Positions 15,783 to 25,585 are shown, counted from the first letter of the stretch. The stretch: DNA of 64,000 bases from Parascardovia denticolens DSM 10105 = JCM 12538 (GCF_001042675.1 NZ_AP012333.1:806001-870000), one strand, 5' to 3'. Numbers and translations: made by a program. Notes: a model not told the origin generated them from the letters alone.

Positions 15783-16408
15783 CGACGACCGGGACCGAAG
15801 GAATCGAAGATGGGCAAGAGGGGCAAGCCAAGGCGGATACTGCGTCGGAAGCCAGGTCGAAGGCCGAGCTCCAGGCCGGCCTGGAGGCGATCCTCATGGT
15901 GGCCGATCAACCGGTCCAGACCGACCAGGTGGCCCGGGCCTTGGAAATCTCCCCGGCCAGGGCGGACTCTTTGATCCAGGACCTGGCCCGGTCTTATGGC
16001 CAGGAAGGGCGGGGATTCCAGCTGAAGATGACCTCCCAAGGCTGGCAGCTGTCCAGCCGGCAGGAATTCGAGTCGGTCGTGTCCGCCTTCGTAACCGACG
16101 GCCAGACAGCCCGCCTGTCCCAAGCCGCTTTGGAGGCCCTGGCCATCATCGCTTACAAGCAGCCGGTCACCCGGGCTCAGGTGGCGGCCATCCGGGGGGT
16201 CAACTCCGATGGGGTGATCCGGTCCCTCTCGGTCCGGGGCCTGATCCGCGAGCAAGGGGAGGATGAGGAATCCCATGCGGCCCTGCTGGTCACCTCCGGT
16301 CTCTTTCTGGACAAGATGGGGATCCGGACTGTGGGGGAGTTGCCTTCTTTGGCGCCCTTCCTCCCGGTTTCCGCCCGGGACGTGGCCGAGGAGGCCGGCC
16401 TGGCCTGA
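15779..16408 (+). CDS. scpB: Segregation and condensation protein B
   Basis: ScpB binds ScpA as a dimer and completes the SMC-ScpAB condensin. The 209-residue product shows two winged-helix domains: LQAGLEAILMVADQPVQTDQ near the start, and LEALAIIAYKQPVTRAQVAA followed by IRGVNSDGVIRSL. I chose the ATG at 15779, which overlaps the scpA stop and follows AGGAGG (about 15767). A longer reading from 15707 would run far into scpA without conserved sequence. Confidence 0.94.
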   Translation: MTTTGTEGIEDGQEGQAKADTASEARSKAELQAGLEAILMVADQPVQTDQVARALEISPARADSLIQDLARSYGQEGRGFQLKMTSQGWQLSSRQEFESVVSAFVTDGQTARLSQAALEALAIIAYKQPVTRAQVAAIRGVNSDGVIRSLSVRGLIREQGEDEESHAALLVTSGLFLDKMGIRTVGELPSLAPFLPVSARDVAEEAGLA

Positions 16409-16448
16409 TTATGTTCAAATGGGAGACATAAGAAGCAAGGCATAAGAA

Positions 16449-16506
16449 AGCCCCTGCATCGCATGCACTCGTACGTTCCTTCATACTGTGCGGATTTGCA
16501 GGGGCT
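16449..16506. terminator. Long hairpin between convergent scpB and hsp20
   Basis: AGCCCCTGCA (16449-16458) pairs perfectly with TGCAGGGGCT (16497-16506) across a 38-base loop that has weak inner pairing. On the minus strand the stem is followed by TTTCTT, so it probably ends hsp20 transcription. The plus-strand side lacks a T run. Confidence 0.6.
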
Positions 16507-16533
16507 GCAGCCGGTTCGTCGCTTTCCGGCTTA

Positions 16534-17073
16534 TCAGCCTTCGATGGCGATCGTATGCTTCTTTTCCACCTCAGGCTGAGCTTCCTTCTTGGCTATGGCC
16601 AGGCTCAAGGTCCCATCCTTATAGTTGGCGTGAATATCGGCGTCGGTCACTTGGTCGCCCACATAGAAGCTACGGGAGCAGGTGCCCACATAGCGCTCGC
16701 GGCGGATCCACTTGCCTTCGCCTTCCTTATCGTCTTTCGAACCTTCGGCCGGTCCTTCATCGCTGTGGCTTTCGTCCTTATGGGCGGAAACGGTCAGATA
16801 GCCGTCGTTCAGCTCCACGGAGATATCGTCCTTCTTGAAGCCGGGCATATCGATGGCGACATCATAGCTGTCCTTGTTCTCACGAACGTCGGTCCGCATG
16901 AGGTTGGTGGACTTCACGCTGGCCGGGACCAGCTTGGACCCATCCTTCTTCGCGGACTCGGGGGACTGCCCCAGGACAGCTTGGCGCATGCGGGTGAAGA
17001 AAGGCTCATCGAACCAATCGTCAAAAGGATCGTCGAAAAGGGAATCCTCAAAAGGCATCGGTAACATTGCCAT
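16534..17073 (-). CDS. Hsp20 / alpha-crystallin small heat-shock protein
   Basis: The 179-residue cytoplasmic chaperone holds unfolding proteins for refolding by other chaperones. An acidic, Phe-rich N-terminus (PFEDSLFDDPFDDWFDEPFF) is followed by the alpha-crystallin domain (about 58-165) with DVAIDMPGFKKDDISVELND, LTVSAHKDE and a C-terminal GTLSLAIAKKEAQ strand. An acidic linker (SDEGPAEGSKDDKEGEG) interrupts the domain. AAGGAG lies ten bases before the ATG. I saw neither a CIRCE nor a clear HAIR operator upstream. Confidence 0.93.
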   Translation of the reverse strand: MAMLPMPFEDSLFDDPFDDWFDEPFFTRMRQAVLGQSPESAKKDGSKLVPASVKSTNLMRTDVRENKDSYDVAIDMPGFKKDDISVELNDGYLTVSAHKDESHSDEGPAEGSKDDKEGEGKWIRRERYVGTCSRSFYVGDQVTDADIHANYKDGTLSLAIAKKEAQPEVEKKHTIAIEG

Positions 17074-17442
17074 GATTTCATACTCCTTCGTGTATGCGTC
17101 GAAGGTTTCCCGCCTTCGGCCACTGCTCTTGTGGGTCTCTCGTAGGGGTGACGCCTTGCAGGGGTATCATCGTCGATCGGCCCACCTATCTGGCTTAACC
17201 TAAAGCGTAAGGCAATCTTCCATTATTTTACCGTGGGAGAACGGCCCCTGTTTCCAAGGTTTTCCGGGCATTTCCACAGTGGGACCCCAGGAGTCCGCGG
17301 GCTTGCGGACGGCCGGAAGGCATGCGTGAGATGATTCATCTTCGGGCGAAAAGACGATAGAATGGAAGGGACGGTCTCGTCATGGACGATGGGAGCGTCA
17401 GAATGCCGTACCAGCGGTCAACAATTATACAAAGAGGTAATA
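17074..17442. promoter_or_regulatory. Divergent intergenic region, hsp20 and glycerol dehydrogenase
   Basis: This 369-base gap holds the start regions of both divergent genes. TAGAAT (17358-17363) with TTCATC (17335-17340), spaced 17 bases, is a weak promoter candidate for the dehydrogenase. On the minus strand TTGCCT near 17216 could be the hsp20 -35 box, without a convincing -10. No gene is supported here. Confidence 0.35.
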
Positions 17443-18531
17443 ATGAGAACAGTTTTATGCTCGCCAGGCACATATGTGCAACAGGAAGGCGCCATCAAGA
17501 CCTTGGCCGAGGAATACAAGGCCGTCGGGTTCCAAGGGGCTTACCTGATCGTCGATTCCACCATCGACAAGCTCTATCATGACGACATCGTCTCCAGCTT
17601 CGAATCCAGCCAGACCCCCTATCAGCTGGTGGTCTTCGGCGGGGAATGCTCCGATCCGGAAATCCAGAAGCATGTGGCCGCTTTCGGCCAGATGGATACG
17701 GTCATCGGCATCGGCGGAGGAAAGACCTTGGATACGGCCAAGGCAGCCGCCTATTACGGCAAGCGGCCGGTGATCATCGTACCCACCGCCGCTTCCAGCG
17801 ATGCCCCCTGCTCCCGTCTGTCCGTGGTCTACACCACGGAAGGCCAGTTCGACCATTATCTGTCCCTGCCGGAGAACCCGCGGGTGGTCCTCATGGACAC
17901 GGACCTGATTTCCCACGCCCCGGCCCGCTTCCTCATCTCGGGCATCGGAGACGCTTTCGCCACCTATTATGAGGCCGTCGCCTGCGTCAAATCCAGCGCC
18001 ATCACCATGACCGGAGGCCATGCCACCAACGCGGCCTTCGCCTTGGCCACCCTCTGCCACGACAACCTCCTGGCGGATGGGATCAAGGCCGTCTCGGCCG
18101 TGAAGAAGGGGCTGAGGACCAAGGCCGTGGAGAACATCATCGAGACCAACACCCTGCTTTCCGGCCTGGGGTTCGAATCCTGCGGCCTGGCCGCCGCCCA
18201 TTCCATCCACGATGGTCTGACGGCTCTGCCTCAGACCCACGCCTACCTGCATGGGGAGAAGGTGGCCTTCGGCACTTTGACCGAGATGATCATGGAGGAT
18301 AGGTCTTTGGAAGAGCTGGCCCAGGTCTACCGCTTCTTCCGCGCCGTAGGCCTGCCCACCACCTTCGCCGGGATCGGGATCACCGAAGTGAGCGACGAAC
18401 AGCTCCTGCAGGTGGGGGAGTTGGCTTGCGGCCCGGCTGACACCATGGCCAACATGCCTTTTGAAGTCCAGCCGATCGACGTGGCCAACGCCATGCGGGC
18501 GGCGGACGCTTTGGACGCCGAAATCGACTGA
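17443..18531 (+). CDS. gldA: Glycerol dehydrogenase (iron-type alcohol dehydrogenase family)
   Basis: The enzyme oxidises glycerol to dihydroxyacetone with NAD+, or runs in reverse. The 362-residue protein has the NAD-binding GIGGGKTLDTAKAAAYY motif near residue 90, the metal-site Asp in ISGIGDAFATYYEA, and two metal-site His residues in AAHSIHDGLTALPQTHAYLHGEKVAFG. The chosen ATG follows AGAGGTAATA; an upstream ATG (17362) would add 27 unconserved residues. It stands alone, divergent from hsp20, with a terminator after it. No dihydroxyacetone kinase is nearby. Confidence 0.92.
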   Translation: MRTVLCSPGTYVQQEGAIKTLAEEYKAVGFQGAYLIVDSTIDKLYHDDIVSSFESSQTPYQLVVFGGECSDPEIQKHVAAFGQMDTVIGIGGGKTLDTAKAAAYYGKRPVIIVPTAASSDAPCSRLSVVYTTEGQFDHYLSLPENPRVVLMDTDLISHAPARFLISGIGDAFATYYEAVACVKSSAITMTGGHATNAAFALATLCHDNLLADGIKAVSAVKKGLRTKAVENIIETNTLLSGLGFESCGLAAAHSIHDGLTALPQTHAYLHGEKVAFGTLTEMIMEDRSLEELAQVYRFFRAVGLPTTFAGIGITEVSDEQLLQVGELACGPADTMANMPFEVQPIDVANAMRAADALDAEID

Positions 18532-18555
18532 TCTGAATCCGAAACCGCGATCCGA

Positions 18556-18603
18556 GGCCGGAGTTTGACGGACCATGTCTGATCCGTGAGAACCCGGCCT
18601 TTT
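18556..18603 (+). terminator. Terminator of the glycerol dehydrogenase gene
   Basis: GGCCGG (18556-18561) pairs with CCGGCC (18594-18599), with an inner ACGGA/TCCGT stem, followed by TTTT. It begins about 25 bases after the stop codon. Confidence 0.75.
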
Positions 18604-18720
18604 CTCGTGCGGCATCTGTCAAGCGCCGTCTGTATTCTTTAACTTTGGCATTTTTCAGGCTGAGAGATACGTATTAGTCACGAAAACAAGCAGGAATATC
18701 CGAGGAATATAAGAGGAAAT

Positions 18721-20649
18721 ATGGCAACTCGTTCTGACATCCGAAATGTAGCTATCGTCGCCCACGTCGATCACGGCAAGACCACCCTGGTGAACGCGAT
18801 GCTGCAGCAGTCCCACGTCTTTTCGGAACGAGAGGAAGTGCCTGACCGCGTCATGGACTCCGGCGACATCGAACGCGAGAAGGGCATCACCATCCTGGCC
18901 AAGAACACGGCCATCCGTTACACCGGGCCCTTGGCCGCAAAAGTGGGCCAGCCCGATGGCATCACCATCAACGTGGTGGACACCCCCGGCCACGCCGATT
19001 TCGGTGGGGAAGTGGAACGCGGCATCTCCATGGTCGACGGGGTTCTCCTTCTGGTGGACGCTTCCGAAGGTCCCCTGCCCCAGACCCGTTTCGTCCTGCG
19101 CAAGGCCTTGGAAGCCAAGCTGCCGGTGATCCTAGTGGTCAACAAGACCGACCGTCCGGACGCCCGCATCTCCGAAGTGGTCTCCGAGACCACCGACCTG
19201 CTTCTGGGCCTGGCCCAGGATGTGATCGAAGAGGGGGTGGACCTGGACCTGGATTCCCTCCTGGACCTTCCCGTTCTTTATTGCGCGGCCAAGGCCGGCA
19301 TCGCCTCCACCAAGCAGCCCGCCGATGGGTCCGTGCCTGAAGGCGAAGGCCTGGAGCCCCTTTTCCAGTCCATCATCGAGAACATCCCCGCCCCCGACTA
19401 TGACGAGGACGCTCCTTTGCAGGCCCATGTGACCAACATCGATTCCTCCGATTACCTGGGCCGTCTGGGCCTGGTCCGCATCTACAACGGCGCCCTGGTC
19501 AAAGGCAAGAATTACGGCCTCTCCCGGGTGGATGGGTCCGTGGAGACCTTCCGCCTGACCGAGCTGTTGCGCACCGAAGGCCTGGACCGCGTTCCCACCG
19601 AAGAGGCCGGACCTGGAGACATCGTGGCCGTGGCTGGCGTGAGCGACATCATGATCGGCGAAACCATCGTCGATCCCGACAATCCCCACCCCATGCCCCT
19701 GATTCACGTGGATGATCCGGCCATCTCCATGACTTTCGGGACCAACGATTCTCCTTTGGCTGGAACCGAAGGCAAGGACCACAAGCTGACCGCCCGCATG
19801 CTCAAGGACCGTCTGGACCGCGAGCTCATCGGCAACGTCTCCATCCAGGTCTTCCCCACGGACCGGCCTGACGCTTGGGAAGTGCGCGGCCGTGGCGAAT
19901 TGGCTCTGGCTGTCCTGGCCGAGGAGATGCGTCGCGAAGGCTACGAACTGACCGTCGGCCGCCCTCAGGTGGTGACCAAGACCATCGATGGCCAGGTGAA
20001 CGAACCTTTCGAGAACACCACTATCGACGTTCCGGAAGAGTACATGGGGGCCGTCACCCAGCTCCTGGCCGCCCGCAAAGGCCGCATGGACTCCATGACC
20101 AACCACGGGTCCGGCTGGGTCCGGATGGAATTCACCGTCCCCTCCCGCGGTCTCATCGGTTTCCGCACCCAGCTCCTGTCCACCACGCGCGGGACCGGCA
20201 TCGCTTCTTCCATCTCCGCCGGCTATCAGCCTTGGGCGGGGGAGATCGTCCTGCGCCAGAACGGTTCCATGGTCTCCGACCGCCAGGGCAAGGCCAGCCC
20301 TTACGCCATGCAGCGTCTGCAGGCCCGGGGCAACTTCTTCGTGGAGCCCCAGAGCCCGGTCTATGAGGGCCAGGTGGTCGGCGTCTGCGCCAAGCCGGGG
20401 GACATGGATATCAACATCACCCTGGAAAAGCACATGACCAACATGCGTTCCTCCACCGCCGACGTGCTGGAAACCCTGACCCCGCCCATCAAGATGAGCC
20501 TGGAGGAGTGCCTGGACTTCGCCAACGAAGATGAATGCGTGGAAGTGACCCCCGAGGCCGTCCGCGTGCGCAAGATCATCCTGGACCGCGAGCAGTGGTA
20601 CAAGTGGAACGCCCAGCAGCGTCGCCAGTCCAAGAACAACGGTAAGTAA
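18721..20649 (+). CDS. typA: Ribosome-associated GTPase TypA/BipA
   Basis: BipA is an EF-G-like translational GTPase that helps 50S assembly and stress growth. The 642-residue protein has G1 [10 protein letters not shown] (about 14-23), the switch I block [17 protein letters not shown]3 [15 protein letters not shown]4 NKTDRPDAR, then EF-Tu-like domain 2 and EF-G-like domains ([39 protein letters not shown]) and the BipA-specific C-terminus. AAGAGGAAAT sits directly before the ATG. Length is normal. It stands alone behind a terminator. Confidence 0.96.
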   Translation: MATRSDIRNVAIVAHVDHGKTTLVNAMLQQSHVFSEREEVPDRVMDSGDIEREKGITILAKNTAIRYTGPLAAKVGQPDGITINVVDTPGHADFGGEVERGISMVDGVLLLVDASEGPLPQTRFVLRKALEAKLPVILVVNKTDRPDARISEVVSETTDLLLGLAQDVIEEGVDLDLDSLLDLPVLYCAAKAGIASTKQPADGSVPEGEGLEPLFQSIIENIPAPDYDEDAPLQAHVTNIDSSDYLGRLGLVRIYNGALVKGKNYGLSRVDGSVETFRLTELLRTEGLDRVPTEEAGPGDIVAVAGVSDIMIGETIVDPDNPHPMPLIHVDDPAISMTFGTNDSPLAGTEGKDHKLTARMLKDRLDRELIGNVSIQVFPTDRPDAWEVRGRGELALAVLAEEMRREGYELTVGRPQVVTKTIDGQVNEPFENTTIDVPEEYMGAVTQLLAARKGRMDSMTNHGSGWVRMEFTVPSRGLIGFRTQLLSTTRGTGIASSISAGYQPWAGEIVLRQNGSMVSDRQGKASPYAMQRLQARGNFFVEPQSPVYEGQVVGVCAKPGDMDINITLEKHMTNMRSSTADVLETLTPPIKMSLEECLDFANEDECVEVTPEAVRVRKIILDREQWYKWNAQQRRQSKNNGK

Positions 20650-20661
20650 ACGGTCGGCGGG

Positions 20662-21162
20662 ATGCGAGGGCACATGCAGGAAAGCAAGCAAAAGCCAGGG
20701 CAAGGGCAAGGCCCTCGGACGCAAGGGGAGGGCGATGACCGCCTGCCCTGGTCCTATCGCCTGTCCGCCTCCAAGCGCCTCCTGGTCTGCCTGCTGAGCG
20801 CCGTTCTGGTAGGGGCCATCGGAACGGCCGCTCACCGTATGGGGGCCGCCTTGAACATCCCCTATGGGATGGTCCTGTCTTTGGTCCTGGTCGGCCTGTC
20901 CGCATGGTCGGCCCGGGCCCGTTCCGGCTTTGGCGGTCTCCTGCTTCATTTCGTGGTCTCCTGCGCCGTCGCCTGGGGATTCGCCCTGATCGTCAAACCA
21001 CAATCCGCCTTGGTGGCGACGGGGAGCCCCGCCTTCACCACTTATTTTTCAACGGAAGTCTGGAAATACTGGCTTTTCGGCATCATCGCCGCCCAAGTCC
21101 TCATCGCTTTCCTTCCCAGCCGGGCCTTTCTGCCCGCCTCTCGGGAACAGGCTTCATCCTGA
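20662..21162 (+). CDS. Small integral membrane protein, function unknown
   Basis: The 166-residue product has a hydrophilic Gln/Gly-rich start and four predicted membrane helices (about 40-60, 68-83, 90-112 and 134-152). It begins 12 bases after typA and is probably co-transcribed. The ATG at 20674 is an equally possible start. I do not recognise a named family. Its 3' end overlaps the convergent small gene at 21101-21370 by 62 bases. Confidence 0.7.
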   Translation: MRGHMQESKQKPGQGQGPRTQGEGDDRLPWSYRLSASKRLLVCLLSAVLVGAIGTAAHRMGAALNIPYGMVLSLVLVGLSAWSARARSGFGGLLLHFVVSCAVAWGFALIVKPQSALVATGSPAFTTYFSTEVWKYWLFGIIAAQVLIAFLPSRAFLPASREQASS

Positions 21163-21370
21163 CGATGCGGTCGGCGTCGATGGCCACATCCTCTTCGGGC
21201 CTGGCCCCGTTCGCCGACGCGTCCCTTCTCATACGTAGGGTCTTTCCATCCCAGGCGCGGACGTGCCCCACGAAATCTCGATATTGGGGACGGCCGCTGT
21301 AAGGGTCGGTCCCGTCGGTCACTCGGACGACCACGCGGATCCCCGACGGTATGCTCTGAGGTAAATTCAT
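21101..21370 (-). CDS. Small protein resembling the SH3-like domain of Rv0428c/cg3035 acetyltransferases
   Basis: This 89-residue protein has a beta-rich pattern (SGIRVVVRVTDG, RDFVGHVRAWDGKTLRMRRD, EEDVAIDADRIVRMKPVPER). The KPVPE ending and overall strand layout resemble the N-terminal SH3-like barrel of the actinobacterial Rv0428c/cg3035 GNAT family, but without the acetyltransferase domain. Stand-alone versions are, to my knowledge, conserved in bifidobacteria (a DUF6725-like group). The gene overlaps the convergent membrane-protein gene. Function unknown; the family link is from memory of sequence patterns. Confidence 0.7.
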   Translation of the reverse strand: MNLPQSIPSGIRVVVRVTDGTDPYSGRPQYRDFVGHVRAWDGKTLRMRRDASANGARPEEDVAIDADRIVRMKPVPERRAERPGWEGKR

Positions 21371-21702
21371 ACCCCTATTTTATGATTTAGTGCATATTTT
21401 CCGCATAAATTCAGAAAATTTCACGATTTGAAACGAATTTATTATCATAAATCTTGCATTGAGCGTATAAAGTCTCTTTATATTCGCCTTATGGCTCAGC
21501 CTCGGCGAATCCGGCAGGAAGGCCCGCCGGACCCAAGGGACTTCGCTTTCGCCTCGGGCGTCTGGATTATCCGCGGAAAATCCTGATCGAATCCTTGGGC
21601 CGGCCTGTGGACTCAGTCTTCAGGTCAAGCTCCAGGCTCGGCCTTCGGGTCAAGTCTTTGGACCAGGTCTTGGATCGGGAATCAACTAGAGAAAGAAAAA
21701 TA
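21371..21702 (+). promoter_or_regulatory. Control region of peptide operon 2
   Basis: The first 110 bases are very AT-rich. TTGCAT (21454-21459) is a -35 candidate with TTTATA/TTATAT at 21477-21483 as -10. The 17-base inverted repeat TATAAAG-TCT-CTTTATA (21466-21482) overlaps this promoter and looks like an operator. The rest is host-like GC-rich leader with no supported gene. The binding-protein start is at 21703. Confidence 0.45.
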
Positions 21703-23349
21703 ATGAAAAAGCATTTATTCAAAAGCATGGTGGGGGCGGTCGCGGCCTTATCCCTCTCCTTTGGCCTGGCCGCCTGCGGATCCGGCGGTTCCTCCTCGGG
21801 AGCGACGGGGGAGAAGAGCATCGTCACCGTCTACAATGTGGAGCCCCAGAACAAGATGATCCCCGGCAATGTGAACGAAAACGCCGGCGCCCGGGTCTTG
21901 GACCTGATCTTCGCCGGCCTGGTCACTTTCGATCGTAACGGCATCCCCCACAATGAGGTCGCCCAGTCCATCAAGGCCAGCAAAAACAACACCTTCTTCA
22001 CCATCAACCTCAAGAGCGGATGGAAATTCAACGATGGGACCCCCGTCACCGCCTCCTCCTTCACCAAAGCCTGGAGCTACACGGCCAACGCGACCAACGC
22101 CCAGCTGAACGCAAGCTTCTTCTCAGTCATCAAGGGGTACGACGCCCTGCAGCGCAAGGGGGTCTCTCCCCAAGCCCAACTGTCCGGACTCAAAGTCGTC
22201 AATGACCGGACCTTCACGGTGGAGCTGAACAAGCCTTCCCAGGTCTTCTCCATCATGCTGGGCTACATCGCCTTCGTCCCCATGCCCGAATCCTTCTACA
22301 AGGACCCTAAGGCCTTCGGCGAGAACCCGGTGGGCGATGGACCCTACAAGTTCAAGTCCTGGACCCACAACAGGTCCATCGAGGTCGTCAGGAACAAGGA
22401 TTATCACGGCTTCCTCAAGCCCAAGAACGCGGGCATCACCTTCAAGATCTACACGGACAAGGAATCGGCCTACTCCGACGTGCGGTCCGGCAACCTGGAT
22501 GTCATGGACACCGTGCCCACTTCGGCCTTGAGAACCTTCCGCACGGATACCTCCCTCAAGTCCTACAACAAGGCCGGATCCCGCATCGAGACGGTGACTT
22601 TCTCCCCCAACCTCAAGCATTTCGGCAATGACAAAGAGGGAATCCTCCGACGCCGGGCCGTCTCCCTGGCCATCGACCGGCAGCAAATCGCCTCCAAGGT
22701 CTTCTCCGGCGTGGTCACCCCGGCCACTGACTTCGTTTCTCCCCCCATCTCGGGCCATACGGACAAGCTCAAGGGGGCGGACGTGCTGACCTACAATCCC
22801 AGCGAAGCCAAGAAACTCTGGGCCCAGGCGAACGCCATCAGCCCCTGGACCTCCTCCGACTCCATCGTCCTGTCCTACAACTCCGACGGAGGCACCAAGG
22901 ACGTGTTCGACGCCATCGCCAACCAGCTCACGAACACGCTGAAGGTGAAGGCGACCACCAACCCCGTGGCCACCTTCAACGAGTTCCGTAATGAGATCAA
23001 CCAACGCAAGCTGGTCGGCGTCTTCCGCACGGGCTGGATGCCTGATTACCCTTCGGCCGAGGATTACCTGAACCCGATCTATTCATCCGAAGCCGCTGAC
23101 GGCAAAGGTTCCAACGACGGCGATTACAAGAACCCCAAGTTCGACGCCATCCTCAGCCAGGCGGCCGGGGTCAGCTCGACCGCGGAGGCCAACAAGCTCT
23201 ACCAGCAGGGTGAAGAGATCCTTCTGGCCGAGCTGCCGACCATCCCCCTGTATTACTACAACAACTACGGGGTGACCACGAGCGGCGTCAGCGGTTACTA
23301 CCAGGGATGGGATTCCGTCCCCCGCTATGAGGACCTCCAGAAGAACTGA
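21703..23349 (+). CDS. Peptide ABC transporter substrate-binding lipoprotein (system 2)
   Basis: The 548-residue lipoprotein of the SBP_bac_5 family has a signal peptide ending LAACGSGG. The N-terminal block EPQNKMIPGNVNENAGARVL and FNDGTPVTASSFTKAW are typical of oligopeptide-binding OppA proteins. The chosen ATG opens the signal peptide (MKKHLFKSMVGAVAAL); an upstream frame adds 36 residues that do not look like a leader. Only a weak AGAGAAAG ribosome site is seen. It is followed by its own permeases and ATPase. It differs clearly from the system 1 binding protein and is closer to the third one at 28797. Confidence 0.92.
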   Translation: MKKHLFKSMVGAVAALSLSFGLAACGSGGSSSGATGEKSIVTVYNVEPQNKMIPGNVNENAGARVLDLIFAGLVTFDRNGIPHNEVAQSIKASKNNTFFTINLKSGWKFNDGTPVTASSFTKAWSYTANATNAQLNASFFSVIKGYDALQRKGVSPQAQLSGLKVVNDRTFTVELNKPSQVFSIMLGYIAFVPMPESFYKDPKAFGENPVGDGPYKFKSWTHNRSIEVVRNKDYHGFLKPKNAGITFKIYTDKESAYSDVRSGNLDVMDTVPTSALRTFRTDTSLKSYNKAGSRIETVTFSPNLKHFGNDKEGILRRRAVSLAIDRQQIASKVFSGVVTPATDFVSPPISGHTDKLKGADVLTYNPSEAKKLWAQANAISPWTSSDSIVLSYNSDGGTKDVFDAIANQLTNTLKVKATTNPVATFNEFRNEINQRKLVGVFRTGWMPDYPSAEDYLNPIYSSEAADGKGSNDGDYKNPKFDAILSQAAGVSSTAEANKLYQQGEEILLAELPTIPLYYYNNYGVTTSGVSGYYQGWDSVPRYEDLQKN

Positions 23350-23428
23350 AACCACTGAGTGGCGGTGACTTCAGGAAGAACTTTTGGAAAGACTCCAGGC
23401 AAGACTCTAGGAAAAAGAGGAAGTGGAC

Positions 23429-24367
23429 ATGTTCAGATATTTCATACGCAGGCTTTTGCAGATGATTCCCGTGATCCTGGGGGCGACTTTGCTGATCTAC
23501 GCCTTGGTCTTCGCCCTGCCGGGCGACCCCGTGGCCGCCATGTTCGGCAGCAGACCGGTGAATCAGCAGGTCGCCGCCCAGATCAGGGCGGAATACAATC
23601 TGGACAAACCCTTCTTCGTCCAGTACCTCCTTTTCCTGAAGAACGCCGTGACCCTCGATTTCGGGCGGACCTTCTCCGGGCAGCCGGTCCTGTCCATCAT
23701 GGGCCGGGCCTTCCCGGTGACGATCAAGCTGGCCATCATGGCCTTCGTCTTCGAAGGGCTCTTCGGCATCGTTTTCGGCATCATCTCCGGCCTGAACAAG
23801 GGGAAATGGTTCGATTCGGTCATCCTGGTCCTCTCCCTGCTGCTGATTTCGGTCCCCACTTTCGTCACCGGCTTCGTCATGCAGTATTTCCTGGGGGTCA
23901 AATGGCACGTCTTCCCGGTGACGGCCAGCTCCAACAACAGCTTCCTGGACCTGCTCATGCCGGCCATGGTCCTGGGCAGCGCCTCCATGGCCTACATCAT
24001 CAGGCTGACCAGGACGGAAGTCTCGTCCAATAGGACCTTGGACTACGTGCGCACGGCCCGGGCCAAAGGCATGTCCAACAAGAACGTGATCGTCCGCCAT
24101 ATCCTGCGCAATTCCCTGATCCCGGTCGTCACCTATTTGGGCGCCGACCTGGGGGCTCTCATGGGAGGGGCCATGATCTCCGAACGGATCTTCAACATCT
24201 TCGGAGTCGGCTACGCGCTCTATGACGGGATTTACCGGGGGGAGCAGACCCTGGTGGTCTCCCTGGTCACCGTCCTCGTGTTCATTTTCGTGATCTGCAA
24301 TCTGGCGGTCGACATGCTCTACGCCGTCCTTGATCCCCGGATCCGTTACCATGCTTCGCAGGCTTAG
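23429..24367 (+). CDS. Peptide ABC transporter permease, DppB type (system 2)
   Basis: The 312-residue permease begins MFRYFIRRLLQMIPVILGAT, the standard first helix, followed by the LPGDPVAAMFG periplasmic motif of OppB/DppB proteins. Five more helices follow, with the EAA loop YVRTARAKGMSNKNVIVRHI. AAGAGG lies eight bases before the ATG; a GTG two codons earlier is less well placed. It is the second gene of the A-B-C-DF operon. Confidence 0.93.
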   Translation: MFRYFIRRLLQMIPVILGATLLIYALVFALPGDPVAAMFGSRPVNQQVAAQIRAEYNLDKPFFVQYLLFLKNAVTLDFGRTFSGQPVLSIMGRAFPVTIKLAIMAFVFEGLFGIVFGIISGLNKGKWFDSVILVLSLLLISVPTFVTGFVMQYFLGVKWHVFPVTASSNNSFLDLLMPAMVLGSASMAYIIRLTRTEVSSNRTLDYVRTARAKGMSNKNVIVRHILRNSLIPVVTYLGADLGALMGGAMISERIFNIFGVGYALYDGIYRGEQTLVVSLVTVLVFIFVICNLAVDMLYAVLDPRIRYHASQA

Positions 24368-24377
24368 GAGGTAGTTC

Positions 24378-25445
24378 ATGGAAGATCAAGATCGAATCGA
24401 ACGGATCGAGCTGGGCGAAGAACTCGAATATAGCCAGACGGACAAAACGCAGGCGACCAGAGTCCAGGTAGACCAGGAACAGCCCGGTCAACCCCAAGCG
24501 GGTCAGGTTCTGCCCGGCCAGGAACGGTTCGTCGCCCTGGTGGACGAAGACGGCTTGCAAGAGGTGGACGCGGTGGACACTCACGCCCCCTCGTCGAGCC
24601 TCCTGGCGGACACTTGGCGCAGCCTGCGTCGGAACCCCCTCTTCTTCATCTCCACCGCCCTGATCCTTTTCATCGTGGTCGTGGCCCTTTTCCCCAGGCT
24701 TTTCACCCACACCGACCCCATCTACTGCGAGCTTGGCAACTCCTTGCAACCGGCCAGGGCGGGACATCCTTTCGGCTTCGACCTGCAAGGCTGCGACATC
24801 TACGCCAGGGTCATTTACGGGACCAGGACCTCCGTCAGCATCGGCGTCTTGGCCACACTGCTGGTCGTCCTCATCGGAGGGGTGATCGGGGCTTTGGCCG
24901 GTTTCTTCGGGGGCTGGGTGGACGCCCTTCTCTCCCGGGTCACCGACGTCTTCTTCGCCATCCCCCTCCTGCTGGGGGCCATCGTGGTCCTGCAGATGTT
25001 CAAAAACAACGGGTCTATCTGGAAGATCATCCTGGTCATGGCCATCTTCGGCTGGGTATCCGTGGCCCGCATCGCCCGCGGGGCCGTCATGGAGGCCAAG
25101 AACCTGGAATTCAACACGGCGGCGACGGCCTTGGGCTCCTCCCGGACGAGGAACCTGGTCCATCACATCATTCCGAACGCTTTGGCCCCGGTGATCGTCG
25201 TGGGAACCACGTCTTTGGGAACCTACATCGTTCTGGAAGCCACCTTGAGCTTCCTCGGTCTCGGCCTGCCCATCAGCACGGTCAGCTGGGGAGCGGATAT
25301 CGCCACGGCCCAACAGCTCCTGTCCACGTCCAACGCGATCGTCCTCGTTTACCCCTCGGCCGCTTTGGCCATCACGGTGCTCGCCTTCATCATGATGGGG
25401 GACGCGGTCAGGGATGCCTTGGACCCCAAGAGCAGGACGGAATGA
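24378..25445 (+). CDS. Peptide ABC transporter permease, DppC type (system 2)
   Basis: The 355-residue permease starts with an unusually long hydrophilic region (about 75 residues, rich in Glu and Gln). Then come the first helix (NPLFFISTALILFIVVVALF), a periplasmic HPFGFDLQGCDIYARVIYG block and the EAA region EFNTAATALGSSRTRNLVHH. AGGAGGT precedes the ATG by seven bases. The gene starts 10 bases after the DppB permease. The extended N-terminus probably stays in the cytoplasm near the ATPase. Confidence 0.93.
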   Translation: MEDQDRIERIELGEELEYSQTDKTQATRVQVDQEQPGQPQAGQVLPGQERFVALVDEDGLQEVDAVDTHAPSSSLLADTWRSLRRNPLFFISTALILFIVVVALFPRLFTHTDPIYCELGNSLQPARAGHPFGFDLQGCDIYARVIYGTRTSVSIGVLATLLVVLIGGVIGALAGFFGGWVDALLSRVTDVFFAIPLLLGAIVVLQMFKNNGSIWKIILVMAIFGWVSVARIARGAVMEAKNLEFNTAATALGSSRTRNLVHHIIPNALAPVIVVGTTSLGTYIVLEATLSFLGLGLPISTVSWGADIATAQQLLSTSNAIVLVYPSAALAITVLAFIMMGDAVRDALDPKSRTE

Positions 25446-25585
25446 CCTCAACCAATCAAGGCAAGACGATTGGTATCAGGCAGATGATTCAGACTCTCCA
25501 TGCGCACGAAGCGCATGAGGCATTTCAGGCGAAATAGACAATTCAGGAAAGATACGAATCCGGTCAACGGATAGAGGAGGTAACG

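Noticed and set aside
16449-16506. Long hairpin after scpB as a small RNA gene
   Set aside because: It lies between two convergent genes and has a T-rich exit on the minus strand; a terminator is the simpler explanation.
18165-18185. GGGGTTCGAATCC, which looks like a tRNA T-arm
   Set aside because: It lies inside the glycerol dehydrogenase gene in the correct frame (GFES codons), and no acceptor or anticodon arms can be folded around it.
19132-21003. 623-codon minus-strand frame opposite typA
   Set aside because: It is a shadow caused by GC-rich codon bias; typA is unmistakable on the other strand.
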